A stretch of DNA of 41,285 nucleotides from Anaerolineales bacterium. Its GTDB lineage: Bacteria > Chloroflexota > Anaerolineae > Anaerolineales > Villigracilaceae. The notes under the pieces were generated by a model that saw nothing but the letters and a program-made list of their open reading frames with translations, was not told the DNA's origin and searched no databases. Every line of letters begins with the position of its first letter. Position 1 is the first letter of the stretch. Below are positions 22,913-30,766 of this stretch, piece after piece. The position numbers were made by a program, and so were the translations under genes. The stretch lies in contig JAGVAO010000171.1 of assembly GCA_020060235.1 (NCBI GenBank), positions 1 to 41,285 on the forward strand, given 5' to 3'.

Positions 22913-23461
22913 GTGACCACCTGGACCGACCTGCGCAAAGCCATCAATGAACTACCGCCAGAAAAACTGGTGGAACTTCTCAAAGGCTTGCATAACCTTT
23001 CGCCGCAAAACAAAGCCTGGCTGCAAGCCCAGGTCTTACCAGTTGGGCAGGATACCGGCTATTTGGAAGATTGCCGCCAAAAAATTATCAAATTAGTCTA
23101 CAACCCGGCTCGCAAGTTTCCCGATATGCCCCGCTTCCGGGATGCCAAGAAGATCATCAGCGAATACAAGAAGGCCACCAAAGACCTGGCCGGTACGCTC
23201 GACCTGATGCTGACCTACGTCGAGCGCGGCCACGCCTTTACCAACGATTTCGGCGACATTGATGAACCCTTCTACGACAAACTGATCAATATGCTCGATC
23301 GCTTTGCCATCGAACTCAAGAAAAGCCCGGGCCGCCGCGAACTCTACGAACGCTTCCGCCCCCGCCTGCTAAAAATGAACCGCACCGCCGACATCGGCTG
23401 GGGTTACGGCGATTTTGTCCACGATACTTTCGATGAATTGGAAGAAATGCTGGGGGATTAG
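22913..23461 (+). CDS. Hypothetical helical protein (possibly DUF6155-like)
   Basis: The GTG at 22913, three bases after the ydbC-like stop, gives 182 residues (MTTWTDLRKAINELPPEKLVELLKGL). It is soluble and all-helical, with a region of basic and aromatic residues (PGRRELYERFRPRLLKM). The N-terminal LPPEKLVELLKGLHNLSPQNKAWLQ fits a repeat-like helical bundle recalled from DUF6155 proteins, but I am not sure. Composition is GC-rich as in the backbone, unlike the cargo. Tight spacing suggests co-transcription with the YdbC-like gene. Function is unknown. Confidence 0.7.
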   Translation: MTTWTDLRKAINELPPEKLVELLKGLHNLSPQNKAWLQAQVLPVGQDTGYLEDCRQKIIKLVYNPARKFPDMPRFRDAKKIISEYKKATKDLAGTLDLMLTYVERGHAFTNDFGDIDEPFYDKLINMLDRFAIELKKSPGRRELYERFRPRLLKMNRTADIGWGYGDFVHDTFDELEEMLGD

Positions 23462-23470
23462 CGAATCGAA

Positions 23471-23857
23471 TTATCCTGCCACCGCAGTATGCCCTTCAAA
23501 CCACTCTGCCAGCCAGTCCACCGGCCAATGCTCCAGCAGCGCGGCAAAGGTGAATTGCTCCACTTCGGCATTGCTGGCTGTCAGGCGGTAGCCATTCATG
23601 CGCAGAAACATCGCGGCGGATGTTATTGCCGTGCGCTTGTTGCCATCGACAAAGGGATGATTTTGCAGGAGCGATTCCATCAGCGCCCCGGCTCTGGCAA
23701 AAACATCGGGATACAAGTCTTGTCCGTCAAAGGTGGCCTGCGGCCTGGCAATCGCCGATTGCAGCAAACCCAGGTCACGGACGCCGTGTGAGCCGCCCGT
23801 TTCGGCAATCAGGCGGGCGTGGATGAAAAGCACCTGTTCAGATGTCAGGTATTTCAC
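23471..23857 (-). CDS. doc: Doc-type Fic-fold toxin
   Basis: The 128-residue protein carries HPFVDGNKRT (residues 67-76), the Fic/Doc core HxFx(D/N)GNKR, and a start typical of Doc (KYLTSEQVLFIHARLI). Doc toxins use the Fic fold to phosphorylate elongation factor Tu and stop translation. Length fits Doc (about 125 residues). Start is GTG at 23857, whose last bases form the antitoxin stop (GTGA), so the two genes are coupled and the antitoxin is made first. It flanks the defence island and the plasmid-like element. All catalytic residues of the core are present, so it is probably active. Confidence 0.92.
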   Translation of the reverse strand: MKYLTSEQVLFIHARLIAETGGSHGVRDLGLLQSAIARPQATFDGQDLYPDVFARAGALMESLLQNHPFVDGNKRTAITSAAMFLRMNGYRLTASNAEVEQFTFAALLEHWPVDWLAEWFEGHTAVAG

Positions 23858-24087
23858 TTCGCCAGGGACTCCAGGGCCGGGCGGTACTCGTCAATAAACT
23901 CAGCCAACTGGCGCGCGAATTCTTCGTCCACGCCTGGCACGGTCTGCTGCATGGGGCGAATAACGATTTTGCCGTCTTCCAACATCACCGAAACTTCGGA
24001 GCCGTCCGAAACGCCCAACGGCTCAAGGATTTCGCGGGGCAGGGAAACCACCATGCTGTTACCGGTCTTGAAGATTTTTCGTAACAT
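23854..24087 (-). CDS. AbrB/MazE-like antitoxin
   Basis: The 77-residue protein begins MLRKIFKTGNSMVVSLPREIL, the swapped-hairpin AbrB/SpoVT DNA-binding fold, with DGSEVSVMLEDGKIVIRP completing it. The C-terminal part (PGVDEEFARQLAEFIDEYRPAL) is an acidic helix that would embrace the Doc toxin. Pairing an AbrB-type antitoxin with Doc is known, though Phd is the classical partner. The ATG at 24087 follows GAGG and is 23 bp from a palindrome covering its own promoter, so it probably represses itself together with the toxin. Confidence 0.9.
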   Translation of the reverse strand: MLRKIFKTGNSMVVSLPREILEPLGVSDGSEVSVMLEDGKIVIRPMQQTVPGVDEEFARQLAEFIDEYRPALESLAK

Positions 24088-24109
24088 AGGAAACCTCGTC
24101 TATTGTGTG

Positions 24110-24126
24110 CTTACGCCGTAAGTATA
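24110..24126 (-). promoter_or_regulatory. Toxin-antitoxin promoter with overlapping palindromic operator
   Basis: On the minus strand, TATACT (24126-24121) serves as -10. It overlaps by two bases the perfect palindrome CTTACG-C-CGTAAG (24110-24122). Binding there by the AbrB-like antitoxin would block transcription start. Confidence 0.65.
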
Positions 24127-24136
24127 TCATTGGTTT

Positions 24137-25582
24137 TTATTCCCCATCCAACACCCTTCTCACCAATTTCAGACGCGCATCCATCCTATCCCAGCGAGCG
24201 TAATCGAGATTATCCGGGGCCACCAGGCAGTACCAGTTGCCATCCAGGTATTTTGCCAACGCAAACTGCTCCAGGGGTGAATTGAGCAATTCCACCAGCA
24301 CCACCGCCCACAGCCGCGGCAGATTCTCCGGAACGGGAACATCATCTGAAAGGACCAATACGCGAGACCCGGCAGGGTCACAAAAATCAGCCAGGAAGCG
24401 TTCGCGCGTGCCGGTGCTGGTCTTGCCATATATGGCAGGAATCCCCAAACCTTCAGACAACGCTTCAACCACCCGATTGTGATGGGCTACAACCACAACC
24501 TTGCCTTTTGCCGTTTTCAAGAAATCGCGCAGCCATTCCAGCGCGCCTCTATCCTTGGAGACCCCCAGCCGATGCAGCGGACTGGTGACATTGAGATTTT
24601 CTTCAACGGTCAAGGCCCGCACCGGGATGTGCTGAAAGACCGGTTCCAAGTACGGCAGTTCTGCGCGGCGCACCATGCAGGTTGCCCGCAGCAGGGTGGA
24701 GAGTTCAGACGGGTCACGGCCCAAATCTTCTGCTTGGCGTTTTTGGTCAAACCAATTGCCCAAGGCGGTAAACATCGGGGAAGTACCCAAAACATCCAGC
24801 AGGCCGCGCAGGTCTAGCGTGTGCAGGTTTACCGGCATCTCCGTCAGCAGAATCCGATCATACACGCGCAAGGCCAGTTTTCGCACCCAGTGCGAACGCC
24901 AAGATTCAGCCTGGGTGCCGTAGTCGGTTATGGTACTACCCACGCGTTTCAAGTATTCGGCGTGGTCCACAATCAACAAGGCCCTTTTATTCTCCATCTT
25001 CGGAAAATCCGGTCGCGCCCTGGTCTGCAAATCTTCATAAGCAACCATCCAGAAACCCGCCGTCGCCGATTTTGCTCCAATAAACTCCTGAATAACCGCC
25101 TTGGGGAACACACGCGTGATATCCCGTACCCAAACATCGCGTTCTGTCCGGCGACAGACAATCAAAATAGTCTCGTGCCGCATCCGGTAGGCTGCCCCCA
25201 GGGCTGCCATGCGCCGGTCTTCGGCTTCCGGGTCAGCGATGAGGCTCTGCCCGACCAGGGCGGCATACAGGGCGGCCACTTGCTGGAACGGGGTCAATAC
25301 CTTGGGCAGGATAGACGCTTGGAGTGCGGGTTCCCTGCTGAGCGCAATCCGCTGCTGGTAAAAGCGGTTTACCACCTGCTCACGTTCTTGTTCTTCGAAA
25401 GGCAAGACCAGATTGTGCGCTTTGGCAAACTCCACAACCTGCCGCACTTGAGCAAGATTGTAAGGCGATGTAATCCAGGACCGATAAAACCGTGAATAGT
25501 GGGCTATTTTGGACGCTTTCAGGGCTTCAGATGCGGGCGCACCCCAGAGAATGTCGCCGTATTTTGAGATGGTTATTGCCAT
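24137..25582 (-). CDS. SNF2-fold pseudo-helicase
   Basis: From ATG 25582 the product has 481 residues. The order of SNF2 motifs is clear but the catalytic ones are degraded. The Walker A region reads LIADPEAEDRRMAALG in place of ADxxGxGKT; DEAH is VDHAEYLK; motif III is LLTEMPVNLHTLDLRGLLDVL. The second lobe has VVVVAHHNRVVEAL and PAIYGKTSTGTRERFLADFCDP, but the arginine finger QxxGRxxR is SPLEQFALAKYLDG. So the fold remains but ATP hydrolysis is unlikely. It overlaps the upstream primase gene by ten bases and follows AAAGGAA, so it is translated with the primase. It may be a DNA-binding scaffold or loader at the element's origin. The long version starting at 25678 lies within the primase gene and is rejected. 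Confidence 0.75.
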   Translation of the reverse strand: MAITISKYGDILWGAPASEALKASKIAHYSRFYRSWITSPYNLAQVRQVVEFAKAHNLVLPFEEQEREQVVNRFYQQRIALSREPALQASILPKVLTPFQQVAALYAALVGQSLIADPEAEDRRMAALGAAYRMRHETILIVCRRTERDVWVRDITRVFPKAVIQEFIGAKSATAGFWMVAYEDLQTRARPDFPKMENKRALLIVDHAEYLKRVGSTITDYGTQAESWRSHWVRKLALRVYDRILLTEMPVNLHTLDLRGLLDVLGTSPMFTALGNWFDQKRQAEDLGRDPSELSTLLRATCMVRRAELPYLEPVFQHIPVRALTVEENLNVTSPLHRLGVSKDRGALEWLRDFLKTAKGKVVVVAHHNRVVEALSEGLGIPAIYGKTSTGTRERFLADFCDPAGSRVLVLSDDVPVPENLPRLWAVVLVELLNSPLEQFALAKYLDGNWYCLVAPDNLDYARWDRMDARLKLVRRVLDGE

Positions 25583-26712
25583 CCGATCATTTCCTTTCGT
25601 GCAAGTTGTTGAATTTTGTGCCAATCTGCCGGGGCATGGGCAGGGAATTGTTCCCCGGCTACCAACCCGGTAATCCATTTACGCAGGTCACCACCGGATT
25701 TCCAATAATCGGTCAGGTCATGGGCGGGCGGCAAGACAGCCTTCAGGCGCGGGATGCGTTTTTGCAGGTCAGCGATGTAGGCCCGGCCCTTGTCGCCAGC
25801 GGCGTCATCGTCGTAGACGGCGATGATGGCGGCGTAGCGGGTTAGCAGGGATAAATCAAGCAGGTCGAGCTTGGCTCCCGCTCCGCCCAGGGTGGCGGCG
25901 TCGCACAGGTCGGGAGCGTATTCCCAGACCAGCATGGCATCCCACTCGCCTTCGGTCAGCAGGAGAACCGGCATGTGTCCGCGCAATTCCAGGCGGAACA
26001 GGCAGGACACGCCGCCCCTCGGCCCGCCGAACTTGACATCCCCCAACCCATCCTTCGGCGTCCACGCGCCGATGTACTCACCGAGTACATCCCCGGCCAG
26101 CGGGCGGCGGACCTTGATGTAACTCGGCTCCTTCTGCCAGAAACCAGGGATGAAGATGCCGCGTGGCAGCCAGATTTTCTTGCCATCCAAACCCCAGCGG
26201 GCCGGGTCATCGTACAGGTCGGTTGGGTTGTAGCCCAGGCGAAAAGCGCGGATGGTTTCGGGAGAGAGTCCGCGCTCGTTTTCGAGATAGGCCAGCGCGC
26301 CGGGGTGCTGTTCGAGATTGCCCTGCGCCCAGACGATGAACTTCTCGGCGCGTTCACGCCAGGTTGGAGCGGGCGGCTGGGGCACAGGAATGGATGTCGA
26401 AACGGGATCAGGCGTGGGCATGGCGCGTTCCAGGACATCCCCGCCCAATTCCTGGATGGCGGTCTTGAAATCGACTTCTTTCCAGGCCATGTAAAAGGCA
26501 ATCACATCCCCGCCATTGGCATCCGGCGGGCAGGAGGAGTGACATTTCCAGCGGCGGCCCTTGTCGTAGACTGAAAAGGCGCGGTTGCTGCGGTCGCCCT
26601 GGTGTCCGGGCAGCGGGCAGATACTGCGCAGGCGGCTGTCGAACTCGGCCCCGGCGGCTTCGGCCAGGGCGATGAGCGATACAGTTTGGCGGATGGATTC
26701 AAGGTCGGTCAT
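25573..26712 (-). CDS. CHC2 zinc-finger/Toprim primase
   Basis: The 379-residue protein shows a CHC2 zinc site near the N-terminus (C32-P-L-P-G-H37 and C57-H-S-S-C61), an intermediate segment with WLPRGIFIPGFWQKEPSYIKVRRP typical of phage and plasmid DnaG relatives, and a Toprim domain with LLLTEGEWDAMLVWE and AVYDDDAAGDKG. These enzymes make RNA primers at replication forks. The helicase-binding domain of chromosomal DnaG is lacking, which suits a plasmid primase. The start follows a weak GGAAA. The cluster of GTCTCA repeats lies directly upstream, before the RepA-like ATPase gene, and the next gene overlaps its end. Together these look like the element's replication operon. Confidence 0.88.
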   Translation of the reverse strand: MTDLESIRQTVSLIALAEAAGAEFDSRLRSICPLPGHQGDRSNRAFSVYDKGRRWKCHSSCPPDANGGDVIAFYMAWKEVDFKTAIQELGGDVLERAMPTPDPVSTSIPVPQPPAPTWRERAEKFIVWAQGNLEQHPGALAYLENERGLSPETIRAFRLGYNPTDLYDDPARWGLDGKKIWLPRGIFIPGFWQKEPSYIKVRRPLAGDVLGEYIGAWTPKDGLGDVKFGGPRGGVSCLFRLELRGHMPVLLLTEGEWDAMLVWEYAPDLCDAATLGGAGAKLDLLDLSLLTRYAAIIAVYDDDAAGDKGRAYIADLQKRIPRLKAVLPPAHDLTDYWKSGGDLRKWITGLVAGEQFPAHAPADWHKIQQLARKEMIGWQ

Positions 26713-26737
26713 CGTTTTTCCAAATCTTGTGCGAACT

Positions 26738-26823
26738 GTCTCAAGAGTCTCAAGAGTCTCACGGTCTCAAGCCTGTACCGTCAATACGGCCTGATACAGT
26801 TGAGACTCTTGAGACTGTGAGAC
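26738..26823. repeat. Seven GTCTCA/TGAGAC repeats in two facing arrays (iteron-like)
   Basis: Four direct GTCTCA copies (26738, 26747, 26756, 26764) face three TGAGAC copies (26801, 26810, 26818), at 8-9 bp spacing. Between them, CTGTA and TACAG and an inner CCGT-CAAT-ACGG add symmetry. No T-run follows, so it is not a typical terminator. It lies between the ATPase and primase genes. Confidence 0.75.
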
Positions 26824-26825
26824 TC

Positions 26826-28064
26826 TTATCCGGCGTCCACCCATTTCCAGCGATTGCCCGGGGCTTTGTGGCCAACCGTGTTTTGGATGAATTCGTCCAA
26901 CTCTTTGCGCGCGCGGAAAATCATCGGGCGGCTGAAGCCCTCCTCCAGCCCGGCTTTTTCAACTTCTCTCGGCGCAACCCCTTCGGGATTGGCTTTCAGG
27001 AAATCTTCGAGCCACTCCTTGCACTCATCGCGTTGGGTCGGTTCGCGGTAGGCCTGCGGGGCCTGGGATTGCCAATCAAGCATGACGCCGGTCGGATGCA
27101 GGGGCTTGAAGGTAAAGCCGAGGGCATCGGGGTACGCGCCCAAGTTGTTCTTGAGCATCTTGAACTCGCGCGGCCCGTTGGGGTCGAACTGTTGCCCGGT
27201 TTGCACCACGCGCAAGCCCAGCACCACCCGCGCCTGCTGGGTGATGTAGCCCGCGCCGCTCAGGTCTTCCATGCCAAAATCGGCGTTCATCATGCGCGCG
27301 CCGCCGTTGGCCGGTTTGCGGATGTGGTGAATCAAGACCAGCCCACAATTGGCCCAGCCCGCCAGGCGGGTCAGGTAGCCGATCAGGGCACGCACGTCCT
27401 CGACCCCATTCTGGCCGTTGCTGTGGATGGTTGAGAGCGAATCAATCACAATCAGTTCCGGCTTGAGAATCTCGGTCATTTCAGAGAGGCGGTCCTGGTA
27501 GCGTGGCTGGCCCAGGTCGAGCATTTCGCCGAGTTCGGCCAGCAGCATGAACAACTTGCGCTTGTCCAGGCCGTACCACTCGACCCGCCGATTCAGGATT
27601 TGCGGCACCATCTCGCCATCGACGTAGATGACATTGCCGCCGGGCTTTTTGATGGGCGCGCCGTCCGGGTAGCCGCGATTCTCGATAATTCGCCAGGCCA
27701 GGTCGGTGGCTACAAAGCTTTTTCCACTACCCTGGCTGGCGCCCATCACTGTCAGCAAGCCGCGCGGAATCCAGCCGTCCCAAACCCATTCGATCGGCGG
27801 CAGGCCAGGTGCGATGTCCGCCAGGGATTGGATCTCGGGGCGATAGCCAGGACGGGTGGCCAGGATGGCTTGCAGGATGTCTTTGGCATTCGGCAAGGCC
27901 GAAACCACCTGCTCCAGGGCAACATGCTCGCTGCCGGGTTGGGCCTGCTCAAGGGCCTGCCAGCATGCCAGCCAGGGCTGCCGCAAATCACTGGAACGCG
28001 CCTGTACCGGAATCCCGGCCAGGCGGTCAGCAATGGCCTGGATTTGCATGCGCTGGGTCAGCAT
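26826..28064 (-). CDS. RepA/DnaB-like replicative AAA ATPase
   Basis: The 412-residue protein has an N-terminal region of about 95 residues, then a RecA-fold motor with Walker A GASQGSGKS (108-116), Walker B PELIVIDSLSTI, the motif LVLIHHIRKP and GAGYITQQARVVLGL, as in hexameric RepA of broad-host-range plasmids and DnaB-like helicases. The C-terminus (RDECKEWLEDFLKANPEGVAPREVEKAGLEEGFSRPMIFRARKEL) is a winged-helix module that could bind DNA or the primase. The ATG follows GGGGTGAAG. A downstream primase and repeats between them support a replication role. A small-RNA candidate lies opposite its leader. Alternatively it is an ATPase of the RadA kind, but the primase context favours replication. 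Confidence 0.82.
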   Translation of the reverse strand: MLTQRMQIQAIADRLAGIPVQARSSDLRQPWLACWQALEQAQPGSEHVALEQVVSALPNAKDILQAILATRPGYRPEIQSLADIAPGLPPIEWVWDGWIPRGLLTVMGASQGSGKSFVATDLAWRIIENRGYPDGAPIKKPGGNVIYVDGEMVPQILNRRVEWYGLDKRKLFMLLAELGEMLDLGQPRYQDRLSEMTEILKPELIVIDSLSTIHSNGQNGVEDVRALIGYLTRLAGWANCGLVLIHHIRKPANGGARMMNADFGMEDLSGAGYITQQARVVLGLRVVQTGQQFDPNGPREFKMLKNNLGAYPDALGFTFKPLHPTGVMLDWQSQAPQAYREPTQRDECKEWLEDFLKANPEGVAPREVEKAGLEEGFSRPMIFRARKELDEFIQNTVGHKAPGNRWKWVDAG

Positions 28065-28113
28065 ACTTCACCCCCTGAAAAACCTTCGCCACAATAAAAG
28101 CGGTCTAAAACAG

Positions 28114-28200
28114 TGCTATAATGGCGGCCAGAAACAGATGCCGCCACAGCATCGCTGCAGATTGCCGCCGGATTGCGCCCGGCGGCGATTGTTTTTATTT
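28114..28200 (+). ncRNA. Candidate small RNA opposite the leader of the RepA-like gene
   Basis: An extended -10 (TGC-TATAAT, 28114-28122) on the plus strand is followed, about 40 bases on, by a strong GC-rich terminator hairpin with a T-run. Predicted RNA is about 72 nt (from about 28129). It contains a small hairpin (28147-28150 with 28154-28157) before the terminator. No open frame fits. It lies opposite the messenger leading from the recombinase gene into the ATPase gene. Confidence 0.5.
28160..28200 (+). terminator. Plus-strand intrinsic terminator
   Basis: Perfect 8-bp GC stem (28164-28171 with 28179-28186), extended by three further pairs including a G-U, then TGTTTTTATTTT. On the minus strand no T-run follows, so it acts on plus-strand transcripts only. 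Confidence 0.75.
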
Positions 28201-28215
28201 TCATCAGTCTCTCCT

Positions 28216-29133
28216 TTAGTTCTCCAGTGTTTCCACGGCCAATTCCAGGTCGCGTTCATCGGGGGCAACATAGATGCGGGTGGTGTTCAGGCTGCTGTGA
28301 CCGAGCAGGCTGGCGACTTTCTCCAACCCAACCCCGCGGTTGACCAAATTTTTCGCAAATGTATGGCGCAGCACATGCGGCGTCAGGTCGTCCAGCCCGG
28401 CATCCTGGGCGTAGCGCTGCAACATGCGCTGGACCGAGCGGCCTGTCAGGCCGTCGCCGCCATCGCCTTCCACCCCAACCCACAGGTAATCGCTCCCAGA
28501 TTGCGGCCTTACAGCCAGCCAATCCTTGATTGCCTGGCGTGCTTCGGCGTTCAATGGGACTTGTCGCTGCTTGCCCCCTTTTCCATTTCGCACCAGTAGG
28601 CTGCCGCGCCGCTCGCTAATCTCGACATCGCTCAGCCGCAAGTCAACTGCTTCAGACAGGCGCAGGCCAGTATGCAACAGGAACAAGGTCAGCGATGCGT
28701 CCCGGCGGCGGGTAACGCTTCGTTTTGGGTAGCGCAGTTGGGCCAGTTGCAGGTCACGCTCGATGGCGCGCTGCAGGGCAAACTGCTCACGCTTGTCCAG
28801 CCATTTCGGGGCGGATGCAACCTGGCGCACCAGCCGGATTCCATCGGTGGGGTCGCTGGCAACCTGGCCGCTGGACCGGGCCCAGGCCATCAAGGCCTGG
28901 ATGGCAGCCAGTTTGCGGTTGATGGTGCTGGCCCGGCGCCGTTCAGTAACTTGCAGGAATTGGCGGTATTCGCGCACATCGCTTGGCGTCACTGCTTCCA
29001 GCGCAAACGGAGTGCCGTTGGTTTGCTCAAACCAGGCCGCGAACTGGCGTGCGTCCGCGCTGTAGCCGCGCACGGTCAGGGGCGAGCGGTCTGCGTTTTG
29101 CAGATATTGTTCAAATTGTGTCATCTGATTCAT
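28216..29133 (-). CDS. Tyrosine recombinase (XerC/D-like integrase)
   Basis: The 305-residue protein has a SAM-like core-binding domain (about 5-95) and a catalytic domain with TGLRLSEAVDL (R158), GKGGKQRQVPL (K185 or K188), HVLRHTFA (H253, R256), LLGHSSLNTTRIY (H279, Y288). All catalytic residues are present. It would integrate or resolve the element, or dimers of it. It is in the middle of the gene set, not at an end, so its att site is not obvious. Its ATG overlaps the stop of the relaxation-like gene (ATGA) and follows GAAAGG. Size fits Xer-like enzymes and not the larger phage integrases with N-terminal arm-binding domain. Confidence 0.93.
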   Translation of the reverse strand: MNQMTQFEQYLQNADRSPLTVRGYSADARQFAAWFEQTNGTPFALEAVTPSDVREYRQFLQVTERRRASTINRKLAAIQALMAWARSSGQVASDPTDGIRLVRQVASAPKWLDKREQFALQRAIERDLQLAQLRYPKRSVTRRRDASLTLFLLHTGLRLSEAVDLRLSDVEISERRGSLLVRNGKGGKQRQVPLNAEARQAIKDWLAVRPQSGSDYLWVGVEGDGGDGLTGRSVQRMLQRYAQDAGLDDLTPHVLRHTFAKNLVNRGVGLEKVASLLGHSSLNTTRIYVAPDERDLELAVETLEN

Positions 29134-30617
29134 TTTTTTCCTTTCTTGCTTAACTGGGCTGTAGACGCCCGCCAGGGGCGTTTTCCCAGGCCTAATTCCT
29201 CGCAGTAGATAAACAGACTGGCGAGCACCCAGCCGAGTGCGTCTTCGGCTTTGTCCAGCATCCAGGCAATCGGTGAGTTGAGCGAAAAGCCATGAAACTG
29301 GACTGCGACGTAATAATCAGACCGCCGGTCGCCAAAATCAGGGATTTGGAAACTGACACCCAGAGAGCCGCCACGGCTAAAGCCATGATGGCGCAGGAAA
29401 ACGTCCCAAAGGATGCGGGTCACCGCATCGCGGAACATAATCAGGCCCATGCCGCCGCGCTGTTTTGCGAGCCAGGAGAAAGATTCCTGCAATTCCGCAT
29501 ACATGGCCTGGTTGGCCGGGTGGAAGATGTAATAGCGCAGCATCCAGAGCGACTCCCTGGGCTGGATTGAATACAACAGGGTGGGGCTGTCTCGATAATA
29601 GGAGGCCCCGTAGATACTGTTCATCAGGCCCAGAAAGGCCTGGAAGCGTTCAGCCGGGTCTTCAATCTGGTCATAGTCGCCAACCCTTTGCATGAACTCA
29701 AACGTATCCAGCGGATGCAGCCCACCCGGGGCAGGCTCCAGCTGGCTGAGCGGGTCACTGAGTGGTTGCAGTGGTTGTGATGGCTTTTGCGGTTCCATCT
29801 CAGGGGGCTTTTCAGGCATTCGCGGCTTCAACGCGGGCGCGCTGCGGATGACCGACAGCCAATCTCCTGAAAATATCTCTCCCATCAGCAGGTAGCGCGG
29901 ACTGAACCGCAGCTGGCCATACTCCTGTTTGCACAATCCCAGGGCGTCCTGCCACAGGCTCAGGGTTTTCGCCAGGCCCGCCTGGGACAGGTTGAACAGC
30001 AAGACCAGGTCGATTTTTTTATCGGTATGTGTTTTGGAGAATTCCTGCCAGTGACCGAATTTGGCCACCGCCCGGCTGAGATTGGTTCGCCCCAGTTCCT
30101 GCTCGATTTCGATGTAATGCGCGCGCTCCGGCGTTTCAAGCACGACGTCGCAGCGCACGGTTCGGTTGGTCCCATAGGCCAGGACCTGTTCGATGTGAAC
30201 ATCCAGTTCCGCCTGGCGGGCACGGGTCAGCAATTCCAACTGGCACCAGCGGTGCTGCATATCGCTCTGGTCACGGACATTGGGCGCTTGTACCGGCAAG
30301 CCCGGGTCGAGCAGGCTCACGATTTCGGCCCCAACGTCGGTCAGGACGTAACCGGTCGGGGGACGCCCTGGGCGGCTTTCCAGCCGCATCGGGATGGCGG
30401 ACAGCAAGGGCAGCAAGCCGTGACCGGGCGAGGCCAGCCAGGACAGGGCCGAGTAGACCGCGCGGTATTCCGCCCCGGCGGCTTTTTCAGCCAGGGCCTG
30501 GCAGGTCATGCCGGTCTCCTGGCAACTCAACAGAACCGCCCGCCGCACGGGGTTTTCCTGAATTAAGGCCAGGCTCTCCAATTTTTTTGCTTTTTGTTTG
30601 GCGTGAAAAATAGCCAT
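29130..30617 (-). CDS. Replication-relaxation-like protein (winged helix plus nuclease-like core)
   Basis: The 495-residue protein starts with a winged-helix part (VRRAVLLSCQETGMTCQALAEKAAG..., then GRPPTGYVLTDVGAEIVSLLD). A second part has RWCQLELLTRARQ, RCDVVLETPERAHYIEIEQELGRTNLSRAVAKFGHW, an arrangement of D, E-x-E and K resembling the restriction-nuclease-like core of the replication-relaxation family (PF13814-type). A Pro/Gln-rich linker (about 275-310) leads to a C-terminal domain of unknown kind, with many aromatic residues (FSLNSPIAWMLDKAEDALGW). Family members are thought to act on plasmid or ICE DNA as initiators or relaxases. The ATG at 30617 is preceded by a GTGAAAAC half-site of the iteron array, so it may control its own gene. 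The assignment is by architecture only. Confidence 0.62.
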   Translation of the reverse strand: MAIFHAKQKAKKLESLALIQENPVRRAVLLSCQETGMTCQALAEKAAGAEYRAVYSALSWLASPGHGLLPLLSAIPMRLESRPGRPPTGYVLTDVGAEIVSLLDPGLPVQAPNVRDQSDMQHRWCQLELLTRARQAELDVHIEQVLAYGTNRTVRCDVVLETPERAHYIEIEQELGRTNLSRAVAKFGHWQEFSKTHTDKKIDLVLLFNLSQAGLAKTLSLWQDALGLCKQEYGQLRFSPRYLLMGEIFSGDWLSVIRSAPALKPRMPEKPPEMEPQKPSQPLQPLSDPLSQLEPAPGGLHPLDTFEFMQRVGDYDQIEDPAERFQAFLGLMNSIYGASYYRDSPTLLYSIQPRESLWMLRYYIFHPANQAMYAELQESFSWLAKQRGGMGLIMFRDAVTRILWDVFLRHHGFSRGGSLGVSFQIPDFGDRRSDYYVAVQFHGFSLNSPIAWMLDKAEDALGWVLASLFIYCEELGLGKRPWRASTAQLSKKGKK

Positions 30618-30618
30618 T

Positions 30619-30710
30619 GTGAAAACTAACCTTTCTTAATGCCTTATTACTCGGTTTTCACGGGGGGTTCTCACCGGGGGTTTTCACGGTTGTGCCATGA
30701 GTTTTCACGG
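30619..30710. repeat. TTTTCAC iterons (candidate centromere or origin)
   Basis: Direct copies of TTTTCAC with G-rich flanks start at 30655, 30668 (TTCTCAC), 30681 and 30702, spaced 13, 13 and 21 bp; an inverted copy GTGAAAAC is at 30619-30626. They lie between the parR-like gene and the relaxation-like gene. ParR-like RHH protein or the relaxation-like protein are the candidate binders. Confidence 0.7.
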
Positions 30711-30728
30711 AAAACACCTCGTGATTTT

Positions 30729-30766
30729 CTGGTACCCAAAAAATAAGCAGATTTATTGGGTACCAG
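30729..30766. repeat. Perfect 11-bp inverted repeat behind parR-like gene
   Basis: Arms CTGGTACCCAA (30729-30739) and its complement (30756-30766) enclose an A/T-rich 16-nt loop. It touches the parR-like stop codon. A hairpin at the transcript end, or a protein site (KpnI-like core GGTACC in each arm), are both possible. No clear T-run. Confidence 0.65.

Noticed and set aside
26738-26823. CRISPR array or simple terminator
   Set aside because: Repeats are only six bases with 8-9 bp period and face each other, with no spacers; no T-run follows on either strand.
26727-27434. Plus-strand frame across the RepA-like gene
   Set aside because: Complement of a gene with Walker motifs; the frame passes through the repeat array and has no recognisable domain.
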